From: Guyanagaster necrorhizus
Taxonomy: Eukaryota; Basidiomycota; Agaricomycetes; Agaricales; Physalacriaceae
NCBI RefSeq assembly: GCF_019112545.1
Contig: NW_025064883.1
Location: 756,100-820,099, forward strand
Length of the DNA stretch: 64,000 nt
Direction: 5' to 3'
Shown: positions 10,770-21,608 of the stretch, piece by piece
Numbering within the stretch: the stretch's first letter is position 1
Layout of the letters: every line of letters starts with the position of its first letter
Notes under the pieces: generated by a model
What the model saw: only the letters and a program-made list of their open reading frames with translations
What the model was told of the DNA's origin: nothing
Databases searched by the model: none
Program-made: the position numbers and the translations under genes

Positions 10770-13728
10770 TTAGCACTCAACCCGCGCCAGGCTCTCCAGC
10801 TCTCCGAACATCACCTCGTCAGCAGAGACTTCCCGTTGCATCAGCAAATCCCAAGCTAATGTACGATGTCCACCAAGAAGTCCGGTTCCTTGTTCAGAGC
10901 TAGCATCTCCAACCTCCCCCCATCCCATCCCGAATGACATTGTTGGCGCCACCGATTTGGATGTATCGAACGAATCCTCGCCATCATCCAGCACCTTCAT
11001 GGCTTCAATTGCCCTTCTCGCGCAGACCATATAATGGGCCCGCGCATCTGGATTTGAATGCATCAAAAACTTCTGTATCATGCGAAGCATGACACCCTTG
11101 AAACCCATCGCGCGATCTGTCTTCACTTTGTTCTTTAGCGAAGGAGATGCAAGAAATGCTAAAGAGTAGATGCCCATAACTACTCTTTCCAAGTAGCTCA
11201 GCCACGATTCGCGGGTAATCACCTGAAAATCAACGTCGGATATTGGCAATCGATGAACAAGTGATGAGAAGAGGAGGAAGATGGATGCCGAGGGTATCGC
11301 CTTCGCGAATACTTGTCGATTCGAGTCTAGTTGACTCAACCGGGTGAACACCTCTAAAGACAAATCAGCCAAAGAAGGAGGGGCGTGATTTGGTGTTCCC
11401 TTGAGTTGAACATAAGCCATTGGCGACACAGCTTCGACAGGATCGATGATGTATGACGAGCACAGCTGAAAAAGCCTAGTGGCCGTTTTCAGCGTTCCCT
11501 TAGATGGACTACTGGGGTGAGAGAAGAGTATATGGCCGGCGATGCAGCTCAAGATAACCATAGTGTCTTTGCGGACTGCGATCAAATCGCTGAGAGACAG
11601 AGCTGGCGCAAATGCACGAAGGCTAACTCCCTCTCTCACCACTACACATAGTCGGAGTAGCAGATCAACGAGCCGATGTTGTTGGGATATGAAACCAATA
11701 TTTTCGCCGACCATCGTGAGGTTGCGAATAATGGTGAGAACCATGAGAATGGTATCCCCTGGTCTCGGGCGCAAACCCCAGTGTAGATCAGCACTGCCTT
11801 GCCGTCGTTCAAGACCAGCAAAAGGCATGGCTTCTGCCTCATACACTGCATTCACCAATTGCCGATGGGTTGGTATGTCGATTCCCGTTGTACTGAGCTC
11901 GAATGTGTCTTGGACTTGGACACCTTCCAAGGCAAGTTCCTCCATGAAGTCAAGCAGTTCGTCAAAAAGATCCCCGCACTGGTGAAGAGGGAAACCTGAG
12001 CCAGGGCTTTGGCCTTTCATGGTTGAAAGTATGGTGAGTGTCGTTAACGCGTACGACAGCTCGGTAGAAATCCTGGAGCTGAGGGACAAGGTTATGGCCT
12101 CGATGTCTACGGTTCCCCAGTCATTGATGTCTCGTAATGGACGCTCGCGATGCGGAGCGAGTTCTGCCTCGATACCTTTGAGGTCCCGGCCGCCATAGGT
12201 TTCAACCTCGCGTGCGTATGGGACGTACTCAATTTTCCGACGAAGAGGCTGCGTCCGTGTTCGTGTTGGACCTGCCATAGTGGACACTGACTGAGAAGGA
12301 TCAGAGTTAGATGCTGCAGCTACCGACTTAAACGGAATTGATTAGCAAAATCACACTAGCCAAAAATGACCGCAAAGCCCACCGTATTAGCATCAGCTAG
12401 CTCCGAACCTGACAGCGAATTGAATAAGACGTACTAAATAGAAAAGATAGAAACACACCGGTCTTCTGTCGCGCTCGTTTGCCCTCGCCGTCATCAGTAT
12501 CAAGCTTCCGCTTTATTCCCCCTTGAATGTCCTCGAGAACATTTGTGTCAGATGATTGTCCTTCTCCGACATGAGACGCGTCGACAGATTGAGGTACAGA
12601 AATCTGTGTAACGCTCGGACCAGGCTGTGGAACAGATGACACAGTGCTGCCTTGATGTGTTGTTTGCGGCGCCAGAGCGTTGGCGGATGAAAAACCAGAC
12701 AGGCCCCTCGGTGTCTGGTTAGGGAACCCAGACTGCATTCCGTTCGCTACAGTTTGACCTGGTCTAGTGGGTGTGCCGGGACGCTGGTTCATCACATTTC
12801 CCTGCCTTGAAGACAGCTGTGCCTTCCTCTGCTGATCTTGGACATTCTTTTTGTACAAGTCTTCAAACGGCGCCAGAATAAGCATATAGCATGCCTGAAG
12901 GGCATGGGCGCTTGACGTGGTGCCACTAGCATGAGGCTGAGGCAGTTCTTCGGGAAGATCGAATTGGGACGCGATTGCCGCCCAAGTACCAGGGTTTCCA
13001 ATCTTTATGAGATAAGTGTTGTAAAAATGGTACACCAGAGCGAGGACATACCACCGAGCCTCCTCCCTGCTGTATTGTCAGACCCCAGAGCTTGAAAAGA
13101 TCTATATCTCTCCCAGCCAAACGGAAGCAGCCAATCTCTGTCTGGGAGGGTTCGATCATTTTGAACTGGGAAGTGTTGGGATCGTAATTTGGGGTGGAAA
13201 TGCCGATGAGAGCAGGTGGCAGCGGCGTGTTCCGTTTTGCCATGATGTTGGCGAGACCGGCGAGGAAGCCCTGGTGCCGCTGCCTGTACTGGGCAGAGGA
13301 AGGGCCGGGACGAGGAGCAGCAGGATTTGACATGGAGGGATCGAGGAAAGAGGTATTGGCCGGTTGCGGCAAAGAATGGGCGTTCAAATTTGGGTGGCCT
13401 CCAGCAGAAATGGACTGGTCATGACTGACGTTCGAATGCATGCCAGAGGTAATTCCACCGAGATATGACCCCGAACTTGTTCCGCCCACTGACGCGGAAC
13501 GACTGTTCGCCATTCTAGCATTGCTCGCCGCAGAAAGTGCTGCCATCTGCTTGGCAGCCTGCGAAGCATCTAGATTGAAAAATGAAGCGTCGAATCCAGC
13601 GGGATTCGACGACATAAGCGGTTGCTGCGCCTGCTGCGACCGAAGGGGAAGGCCATTCTGCGGTCTTGGAGGTGGTGAGCAATGAAATTTCCCTCCCCCC
13701 CTCCCAAAAAAAAAGTGACTTACAACAT
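10770..13728 (-). CDS. SWI1: SWI/SNF chromatin-remodelling subunit SWI1 (ARID protein)
   Basis: An ARID-containing subunit of the SWI/SNF complex, nuclear. The N-terminal region is Gln/Ser/Asn-rich. The ARID fold follows: RQRHQGFLAGLANIMAKRN, then GRDIDLFKLWGLTIQQGGGS, an intron, and IGNPGTWAAIASQFDLPEEL. After a disordered Ser/Gln/Thr linker ending in KRKLDTDDGEGKRARQKT, two introns join in frame to a long helical C-terminal region containing REVETYGGRDLKGIEAEL and many leucine-rich helices, as in SWI1/ARID1 C-termini. The stop is at 10770-10772. The start is uncertain: ATG at 13615 gives MSSNPAGFDAS, while a 5-nt coding exon at 13724-13728 spliced to an acceptor at about 13662 extends the protein in frame (MLPQNGLPLRSQQAQQ). 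Both are close to the divergent DUF1764 gene, with about 110-220 bp between the starts. Confidence 0.82.
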
Positions 13729-13838
13729 CGAGCTGATTCTCTGCGATTGCGCCGTCTGTCTGTCTGTTGTCTCCTGTTGCCGTCGCAGGTCAACTTGCCT
13801 TTTTCAGCCCATGTGACTTGCTCTTCAACCACCACCAT

Positions 13839-14412
13839 ATGCCCATATCTGAAATCGACGACATCTTTGCAGCAAAGCGCTCTCTTGCGACCTCCTCATC
13901 TACCTCACACACAGTGAAGAAGAGTAAAAAGCGTCGTAGAGACCATCCTACTAACGACCACCATGAACCACCCTCCAAGAAACGTGTTCCCCAGACTGTC
14001 ATCGATCCTTCTGCCACGAACCGCATAAACCAGACCAAGCGTAGTGATAGATCAAATATCAAGTCATTCAAATCGGGAAAAGGCTCCAAAGCTGACGAGG
14101 AGCGCTTTAAAGATTCCCGAGGTTCTGGACCTCGTACGTCGTGTTTTTTTTTTCTTCTTTTCTTTCTTAGACAGCAATCTGATTTCCATTCTTCCTTAGG
14201 ACGCAAAACTGAGGAAGGTTGGTCCGTATACAAAGAAGACGAGCTTGGAATGATTAATGAAGGAGGAGGTGCGTCGATCTATTTGAATCCTTGTCTCTCT
14301 CTGACCTATTATCAGATACTCCTTCGTGCCCCTTTGACTGCGACTGCTGTGAGTCATTTTATTAAACCCCGCGATTTTTCCCTCGTATTGACTTAGTGAA
14401 TCAGGCTTTTAA
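13839..14412 (+). CDS. DUF1764 family small basic protein
   Basis: Spliced length is about 134 residues over four exons. The N-terminal half is very Lys/Arg-rich (VKKSKKRRRD) and probably nuclear or nucleolar. The conserved C-terminal part reads GPRRKTEEGWSVYKEDELGM, then GGDTPSCPFDCDCCF and TAA at 14410-14412. The Cys-rich end CPFDCDCCF is a hallmark of DUF1764, a eukaryotic family without a settled function. Introns: about 14135-14199, 14268-14315 and 14350-14404; the last splits the final TGC codon, and only with this splice does the protein end in CCF. The ATG at 13839 is the first in frame after the divergent promoter shared with SWI1. Confidence 0.85.
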
Positions 14413-14682
14413 TTGAAATCGATATACACTATTTCACCCGTTGATTCCATGCGCCGATTCTTCGGCTCCTCCGAAGCCTCACAAAGAGCAGTTACTGCAT
14501 TGATTTGTCGAGGTCAAAAGGCAGCCAACATAAACCTTCCTTCTTCCAGTCTTACCAGAGATCACCCTTCGGAAGGCTACGGGAACCACCTTTGGTTGTG
14601 AGGAATACAGTATCAAGTGTTGTAGCAAGAAATGCATAGATTATAACAGTTACAGTAGCTTGTGAGTACAATAAAATTGTCA

Positions 14683-15876
14683 TCAATTGTCGTCATCGTC
14701 ATCATCGTCATCATCGTCCACAATTGTTGACCTGCCCAGTTCAAAACCAAATGGATCATCCTCCCCCGCTTCCACTGCTTTCCTATTTCTCTTCTCTTCT
14801 GCTTTCTTTTCTTGCTCCGCCTTCCTAGCTAGATATGCTTTGCTTCCTACTATCTTCTCTGGGTTTTTGCATAATCGGAGCCGCCGATCAACTTCACGCA
14901 CAGACTCCACGTCAGGTGGCCGACTCAAGCTCTGAATAATAGTCTTTATTTTATTGACCGTGGTCTCGACGGCATTGTATGAAGGATATTTCGATTTCAG
15001 CCATTTGTACGATTCTTCCGGGAGAGTGAGAGACACGGCAGCGAGAGCTATTTGAGAAGGCGTGAAGATGAATTCAACGTCCGTCAATCGCGAAGCTCTA
15101 ACATAGCCCAACGCAGTTTCATAGGCATCTCGATGGGCTTGAGGCCAGTCTGCCGCTGTATCAGGAAGGCTCTGAAGACCACGTTGGCGACCAGGCTACC
15201 ATACAACCAGATTGGTAGGAAATACACGTACTTGGAAGTCCAGCCATACACCCCACAGTGCTCTATGAGCGTGCCATACAGAAAACTCAAAGCCAAGGCT
15301 TTGCGCGACAAGAAATTCAAGGTCCAGAACGTCAGATGCGGTGGTGCTTTTGATGTGTGTTGTGTAAGTCTCTAGGGAAATCGGGTTGTTCGTCGTCTTG
15401 GTGGCCAGAAACAGAGTTGTTAACCTGGCATATTATACTTGAGCAGTAGGGCTTATGGACTGTTACGATGACCGTACATGACATTTTTTGGGTGCCAATC
15501 CATGACCGTGTTCTTGAGGTAAAAGCGCTTGAAGTAGCTGATAGCTGTAGCTTCAACCTCTTCAGGAAAACGAAAGAGACTGCATAATTGTGTTATAGTA
15601 GCAATATAGTGCTTGACCAGGAGATGCTCCTCGTCTGCAGTTAGAAAAAGTACATTCGCAGATGAGCCTGGCTAGATTCAATGAGTTATTGCATCACTGA
15701 GTCACGAAAGACTCTACCTCATAGGCCTCGAATGTCCGTTTAATAACAGCAACGGCTGCTTGGTTCAACGTCGAACGTACATGAGCAAGCTTTTCAGGAG
15801 AATATCTCCAGTTCTTGAATTGAGTGCTCCCTTCGTAAACTGATTTTTTAGTGGCCGGAGGAGAGGCACTGGACAT
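14683..15876 (-). CDS. Cyclin H (CAK / TFIIH subunit, Ccl1-like)
   Basis: A cyclin that pairs with Cdk7/Kin28 to phosphorylate RNA polymerase II and CDKs. The N-terminus (MSSASPPATKKSVYEGSTQF) is followed by NWRYSPEKLAHVRSTLNQAA, the typical cyclin H lead-in. The first cyclin fold contains LTADEEHLLVKHYIATITQL and SYFKRFYLKNTVMDWHPKNV, then LTTLFLATKTTNNPISLETY. The second fold includes DVEFIFTPSQIALAAVSLTL and NKIKTIIQSLSRPPDVESVR. The C-terminus is Lys/Glu-rich and ends in a run of ten aspartates and one asparagine, encoded by a GTC/ATC repeat at 14686-14720. Several introns are seen. The family call rests on the order of these motifs and the overall length of about 330 residues. Cyclin C is the main alternative, but the N-terminal lead-in and charged tail favour cyclin H. 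Confidence 0.8.
14686..14720. repeat. Trinucleotide microsatellite coding poly-Asp
   Basis: A run of GTC/ATC triplets on the plus strand (GAC/GAT on the coding strand) encodes the poly-aspartate tail of cyclin H. Its length may vary between strains. Confidence 0.8.
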
Positions 15877-16033
15877 GGCAACTGGAAGGTACCGAGTTCG
15901 TTCCCACGAGGTCAAACGCCGGTTACCCAACCTTTGGTTCAGATTCTCACGATGGTAGTTCACTTCGAAGCGCCGGCACTTTCAGCGCATGTTGCAACTG
16001 CTCTCACACATTCTTTTGTGAGCCTTCCTGGCC

Positions 16034-16040
16034 TATAAAA
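16034..16040 (+). promoter_or_regulatory. TATA-like box upstream of the secreted protein gene
   Basis: TATAAAA lies about 43 nt before the ATG at 16083. It could set the transcription start of this gene, giving a very short leader. Position and sequence are the only evidence. Confidence 0.4.
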
Positions 16041-16082
16041 TTCCCTCCGCATCTATTATACCCTCTGTCACTACTGAGCATC

Positions 16083-17181
16083 ATGCAGGCAAGAGTGCTG
16101 GCTCGCCTTCGATCGTTCTCTGCAGTATTTACATATACTCTCGTCATTCTTTCCATATTAATACATCTCGAATGCGCTGAAGCAGGCCAATATTTTACAA
16201 GCGGCCTGTCAATTATAGATTCCCCCAGTCCCAATAGGTGCGATCTTTACTCTTCACTACGGGTGTGATGTTTACATTTCTTCAGTCCAGGGCATGCTGG
16301 CAGCACCCTTCCCATTTCTATTGATGTCAGAAAGTTTATATGAATCAACCTGAATATACTTATCTGCACTGTAGGTGTCTGGTGATGGAAAACTGCCCGA
16401 TGATTCTTTTTTCAGCTTGCTGGAGATATATCTCGTCTCCTCAGAAACAAACATCAATTTAACAGTGGTGTCGGGAACAGACTTCCTCACTCAGGAGTCG
16501 GGCACTGTTCGACATGGAAACTTCGTGGTTCCGACTTGTATTAAATCAGGGAACTACAACGTGAGTTTGTCCCTCATAAACCAGGGCTAGTATTTTAAAG
16601 TCCTTATCATTATAGCTGACATTTTACGAAACTTCGCAAATCGAGGGAAAGCCTTTCTTCATCATCACTCCTGTACCCCTGCAAATTGAGAACAGCAATT
16701 TGTCTGGTTCCTCTTGTGTCGACAATCTGAATACCCTACAAGATCAGCCCCAGGTGTTTAGTGCACCGGAGGATCCACCATTCTTCGCCGGCGAAACAAC
16801 GGCTACATCCACCTCTACCTCCCCATTGGTCACTATCACCGTATCAGACGGCGTCAGCTTCACATTCCCTACGACCATAACAATCACGCCCACTCAGGCC
16901 GCTACTACAGTGGTAGTTATCTCCGAGTCTATAACGACTATAGTTACGACTGACAGTCAAGGTCTCGTTACATCGACGTGAGTAAATAGATATCAGTAAA
17001 ATATAGGCTAATCTCGATGATTCTCATGATATTCAGGTCTACGGAGAGATGGTCGACAACAGCGGTCATGCAACCGTCAGATTTATCAGGTTTTGTCCCT
17101 GTCAATGACGGGCATGGAACCTTACCGTTTTGGACCTTGGCATATATTTTTCTGTGTGTTGCCTTGATCCAGCTGTGGTAG
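16083..17181 (+). CDS. Secreted, probably GPI-anchored protein of unknown function
   Basis: The N-terminus contains a hydrophobic stretch (FTYTLVILSILIHLECAEA) fitting a signal peptide or anchor with cleavage near AEA-GQ. The mature part has FTSGLSIIDSPSP and LEIYLVSSETNINLTVVSG, with N-glycosylation sequons such as NLT. Then comes a Ser/Thr-rich region (TATSTSTSPLVTITVSDG) and a C-terminal hydrophobic segment TLPFWTLAYIFLCVALIQLW ending at TAG 17179-17181, as expected for a GPI-addition signal. Introns at about 16236-16285, 16325-16374, 16561-16615 and 16979-17037 join in frame. The layout resembles the Ser-rich cell-surface proteins common in basidiomycetes; I do not recognise a catalytic domain. 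It is divergent to cyclin H, with about 206 bp between the starts. Confidence 0.75.
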
Positions 17182-17450
17182 CCTTGCCCGCCCCACAGCT
17201 TGTATATGCGCCTTCGATATATATACACATATATAACTGTATCTCTCGAATTCTTGCCGACATGAACCGCCAGGTGCTAAGTACTATGACGTCACGCGTG
17301 TCGTTTATATGCTTGTCCATGTTTTCATGCAAAATTCAGATTCCCCCTTTACATGGTATAAGAGGTTGACCCACCGTTTTTACCTCTTTATACCCAACTA
17401 CCACTCAGCAGGATCTGCATCGTCTAATACCACATCATAACTACCGAACG

Positions 17451-18216
17451 ATGGGCCCCAAACGAAAATCTGATGCTATCGAACTCGAAGGATTCCAATC
17501 TGACGCGTCTTCTGTGAAGGAAAATGACGCGACATACGAGTCAGTATCCAAGAAAGGGCGTACTTCCGAAGCCTCGGAGAGAGCATCATCTTCGAGCAAG
17601 GGAAAGGACAAGGCGAAGAATAGTAAAGAGCTGGTCAGAAGATGTAGGTTTTTGGACCCTCATCGATATGTTGTCAACTTACACATATATGGGGAATCAT
17701 TCTGGTATAGTATGGCGAGTCTTTTGGTCGAGTCCAGCACGTCTGGCTAGTTTCCTACTCAGTGACGATTGTGCAGAAATTCGACGCAAAATTGCAGGAG
17801 ACGTCGGGGTGGAAGGCTAGTGGTCAAGGAGTTGCCTATTGCATTGCAGCTGACGTTGGTATATAGGTTACCCAGTGGCTCAAGGACATTGGTGGAATAA
17901 ACAGCAATTCGTATTCGCGATTCAATGTGTTTTCGACCGGTAGGCTGCGTGACGGACACTAATGCTATGTGCGTCAGTGAAAGAGAAAGGAAAAACCGGC
18001 GGGGCTTCCAACGGGACCTACTATGCAGCGTAAGCGACATCTACAGGGAAAGGCAGATCCCCGCTAACTAAGTTGCGCAGTTGTGTTTATTTTGAAAAAG
18101 TTTGTATCGCAGAGGGCAAGAAAAAAACGCCCGCCCGAATCAGACATGAGGCAGAGCTCCCCCGTGGCTATCCGTTAGAGCGCTCGCGGGGGGTCTGGGT
18201 AATTATCGGGCGATGA
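17451..18216 (+). CDS. Small nuclear-type basic protein, DUF7726-like
   Basis: The N-terminus (MGPKRKSDAIELEGFQSD) is followed by a Ser/Lys-rich linker with SKKGRTSEASERASSSSKGK. After a 119-nt intron (17644-17762) comes the conserved part: QKFDAKLQETSGWK / VTQWLKDIGGINSNSYSRF, then KEKGKTGGASNGTYYAACVY and FEKVCIAEGKKKTPARIR. It ends PLERSRGVWVIIGR and TGA at 18214-18216. This block resembles the fungal DUF7726 family, in which a small helical domain follows a disordered tail. Five exons join in frame (17451-17643, 17763-17815, 17867-17939, 17978-18029, 18081-18216). The intron at 17816-17866 begins with GC, not GT. No function is known to me; a DNA-binding helix-turn-helix role is only a guess. 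Confidence 0.6.
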
Positions 18217-18240
18217 GTAGTACGCGTAAACTGAATAACT

Positions 18241-18890
18241 TTAATTGGCTTCCATGCCTCTGTCCCTTCTCCAAGCTTTAATCCATTCCACTATGCGTGC
18301 TACGTTGGCCTCAAGGTCTTCGGTGTTTTCACTGTTGAGCTCAACAACTATCTCTGCTGCGTACGATGACCGAGCCTCATCAAGGACGACTTGCATGATC
18401 TCCGCCTCGTTGTTTTCCTCTATTTTTTTGAGGGAGTAACCTCTGGGAAGACGAAGACAATATAAGGCTATCTGTAGGACTTTGGAGATTGACAAGCGCA
18501 CCTCTGTTCCAGACGATCCCATAATCGTGAGTGGTCACAACGTAATACGACTACTAAGTCGGCCCAACGTTCGGGGAAGGCTTCGCATGTGTGCCAGTCT
18601 AGAATGATGCCTCCTGCCGATGTCAGAGGTTCTAACTCGTCTAGAAGCTAACGAACTTGAGCAATGAAAAGTAAGAACAAACACCGTTGTACCTTGTCTT
18701 CGTCAACGTTATAGGTCTGCCATTCAGGATCATAGTCTTCATAAAGACCCTTTTCCTTGACCCAATCGCTGATATTGATGTGCTGCAGAGGAATCGGAGA
18801 TTCGTTGGCAAGCAGCTGTGCGTGGGTAGATTTTCCGGTCCCTGGAGTGCCAGTGATGATGATCACAGGTGACTGTCTTTCCAATGACAT
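18241..18890 (-). CDS. FAP7: Adenylate kinase isoenzyme 6 / FAP7 (ribosome assembly NTPase)
   Basis: A small nuclear ATPase/adenylate kinase that in yeast acts in late 40S maturation with Rps14. The spliced protein has about 181 residues, the usual size. The Walker A motif is GTPGTGKST at about 14-22. Then come INISDWVKEKGLYEDYDPEW, and DEDKLLDELEPL after an intron. The family-typical IILDWHTCEAFPERWADLVV contains the conserved D-x-H, followed by LRCDHSRLWDRLEQRGYS, where the lid arginines lie. The end is AWRRDRGMEAN with TAA at 18241-18243. Two short introns are seen. It is convergent with the DUF7726-like gene, with only 24 bp between the stop codons. Confidence 0.92.
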
Positions 18891-19310
18891 TAGTATCAAA
18901 TCAGGACGAATCGACGAAATATGCGATTCATAAAGGACCGATAGCAACAAAGAAGAGCAGAGATCTGGAGATCAGAAAATTGGACGGGCCGGGGCAATGG
19001 CGACTACCAATAAGAAGGGTGCCGCAACTCGGCAGGCCTATTTAAAGGGACCAATTGCCAAATCCAAATCTCGATTTCAACCAGTTCACACCAACCGTAG
19101 TATGCACACATAATTGATTGCGCATGTCGTGGCAACATGTGCCCCCCTTTGAAGGAAATCGATTGCTAACAGTATCCCGTTCTTCAAGTCTGCCTTACAA
19201 AGTCTATTCTGCCGTTCACCTTTTTCTTCGTTTTCTTCATCAGCTTGCCTCCAAATCTTGACATGATCCTCTGGCGAGCTCTCTGAACTGACGGTGCCAA
19301 CAAGCTCTCC
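18891..19310. other. Divergent upstream region, no gene seen
   Basis: This 420 bp stretch separates the starts of FAP7 (minus strand) and the seven-helix protein (plus strand), so it probably holds both promoters. I see no RNA gene and no conserved frame. Confidence 0.5.
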
Positions 19311-21412
19311 ATGGTTCCTCCAAGTCCCCGTGTATCACGGCGCCATGAGTCTGTTCCGACCCCCACCACCTCCAAACCCCACACCGTTCTCCTTCCCCGT
19401 GCCACGGCCTCTTCGACCTGCTGCTCTCCTAATGAGGTAGTAATCGCATTGACTACCACCCTCGTAATTCCCGACTACACTAGGTATTATGACGTGCCTA
19501 TCGCTCAGTTCACACCCAGCTACCGAGCCCTTGATGACGGCTCTCTCGTTGCGCAACCATTGATGGATGACATCCGTTTCAGCGCGGTTGGAACATTGAT
19601 AGCTGGTATGCTCATAACATTGTTCATCAGAAACCTTTTCGTGTCAGGTGACTACATGCGTCGCGCCAAAGTAAAAAACAAAATTCTATTCTACACTCTC
19701 TTCGTCAGCCAACTTCTCGGTGCCTTCACGCTCGTTCCTATTTTTATTTCCGAGTTTGATTTAACTTCTGACTGCACTTTGTGAGCCTCCATTCCAAACC
19801 AATCCTCGAATCTTATCGTTGTGGCAGGTCAATCATTGTTTCGTGTATACTAATTGGAGTCTCGTTCACTTTGCTGGTAAGTGGTATCATGCGTCATGGT
19901 ATTCTCATTCTGAATATCTCATGTCTCAGCTTTGTATCCTCGGATACAAGGCGTACAAATGCTTGAACAACTCTCGCTTCGTTGGCGCAGTCTTATTATG
20001 CTTTTTGGCTTCAGCAATCACAACAACAATCATAGGTCTAGTGCACATTAAAGGAGAAAGAAACCTTTCTGGTACGGGAGTCTTTGTAAGTAGTTACGCC
20101 GCTCAGCTGACCGCCTATCATCGTAGGAACATGTTACTTGAGCAATGATTTATGGCCCGTGCGCATCTATCTTTTACTACAGTTATCAGAGGAGCTTTTC
20201 ATTTGTGCCTGCTGTATGGTTTTCCATCTCTTCCGTGACTCCAATCTTACAACCGTCATCTAGTTCTGTGGGCCGTTTGGAAGTCGCGAGGTTCACCCCT
20301 CGCTCGTGGCAGAATATCCATACGACTGTCCATGGATGATTCCGCTGAATTGGATAATTCTAATCCAGATACATCGCGTCGCGGATGGTGGGATTATGTC
20401 CCCAAGACGGAAGAAGTGGTCTCCCCTCCGGCTGCCGACCGCAGCCGTAACTTCGTTCGTTCATTCTACACGAAAATTAAAAGCATTGTATCAGATTCCC
20501 AGCCTCCTATTCTCACTTGTCCTGCACGAAAACCATCTATATCTGGCGATTACCCCATACCCCAACCCGCTCGTCCTTCTGCGGTTGCCATCTCGGAGGC
20601 ATCACCTGTACGACCGTCAAACGATGATTCAGAGAGGTTCCCAAGCCATTCCAACAGAATCTCTCCCGTTCCATCGTCTTACAGCCGACTGAGCCGTTAT
20701 ATGCCCAGGATGGAGTTGTTCCGGGAGGTAATGAAGGACGAGGCAAGGTGTTCCGCAATAGTCCTGCGTAACAAGGCTGACATCTCGATAGCTCTGTTTC
20801 ACAACGGTCATTACCGCTGTCTGCGTAGTTGTTGCGGTTCTGTCTGTCATCGGTAGCAACGTTGACCATGGCCCGATGGCCTGGATATCCGTCAATTGTG
20901 AGTAGATCACGGATTCTCAGCATGCTGTCTGTTTGACGACGGAATATCCAGGGGCAGTCATCTCGCTGTTAACTATTCATAGCTTTGGAAGAGTGGTTCG
21001 GCGACACGAAAGAGACGCTCTGATACAAGGTCCGAGGATCTGGAAAACCCCAGGTGATGGAAACCGTCCGGGAGCGGTGCGGAGACCATTGTCTCCGCGT
21101 ATGAGCTACACATCCCATCGGCGTACCCGGAGATTTGCAGATTCTGATGACCAAGGAAGTCTGTACAGCGAAACGCGGGGGTTGAATCGATCGAGGAGCT
21201 CCTGGAATTCAGGCCTCACGGTTTCATCAATGGCCTCCCTACCGTCTCCTCCAGTGTTGGTCGAGTCCTTTTACCAGGAAGCACCCCCTCAGGGGTCTTC
21301 CGTGACCTTGCCATCGCCAACAGTCGGTGATTTTCCGACATCGGGTCGAACAACTCCCGTTCTCGCTCACGAGAGCTCAGAAGCTCTTATACAGGGTTTC
21401 AAATTCAGCTGA
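19311..21412 (+). CDS. Seven-transmembrane orphan protein with long cytosolic tail
   Basis: Seven hydrophobic segments are visible after splicing: AVGTLIAGMLITLFI, ILFYTLFVSQLLGAFTLVPI, IIVSCILIGVSFTLL, VGAVLLCFLASAITTTIIGL, YLLLQLSEELFICACFLWAV, FTTVITAVCVVVAVLSVI and ISVNWAVISLLTIHSFG. Between helices 5 and 6 is a loop of over 100 residues rich in Ser/Pro, and the C-terminus is a charged Arg/Ser-rich tail of about 140 residues ending at TGA 21410-21412. Introns at about 19782-19827, 19877-19929, 20072-20126, 20216-20265, 20728-20791 and 20899-20952 keep the frame. The topology is reminiscent of a G-protein-coupled receptor or other seven-helix fungal membrane protein, but I see no motif that assigns a family. 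The start at 19311 gives an 80-residue extracellular lead; 19564 (MDDIRF) is an alternative. Confidence 0.65.
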
Positions 21413-21608
21413 GGAGGTGCCTGTTCTGATAGCCAAGGAGTTTATGTGCAGGATGATAAATGGGCGTCACAGGCATTGTATATAGTAACCTTCATTTATC
21501 TTGCATTCGGTTGATGAATTATATTGTTGTACTGTAATTTTTTACTCGATCACCATTATACATCTGATCGATGATTGGCCTCGTTGATTTTTGCTGCTTC
21601 CTACCATC

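Noticed and set aside
17451..18216. Frameshifted pseudogene in the DUF7726-like locus
   Set aside because: The apparent frame changes are explained by in-frame splices (17644-17762, 17816-17866, 17940-17977, 18030-18080), giving one complete protein.
20743..20791. A third GC-AG intron in the seven-helix gene (GAG|GCAAGG)
   Set aside because: A GT donor at 20728 (GAG|GTAATG) with the same acceptor also keeps the frame and gives a 64-nt intron, so the GC donor is not needed.
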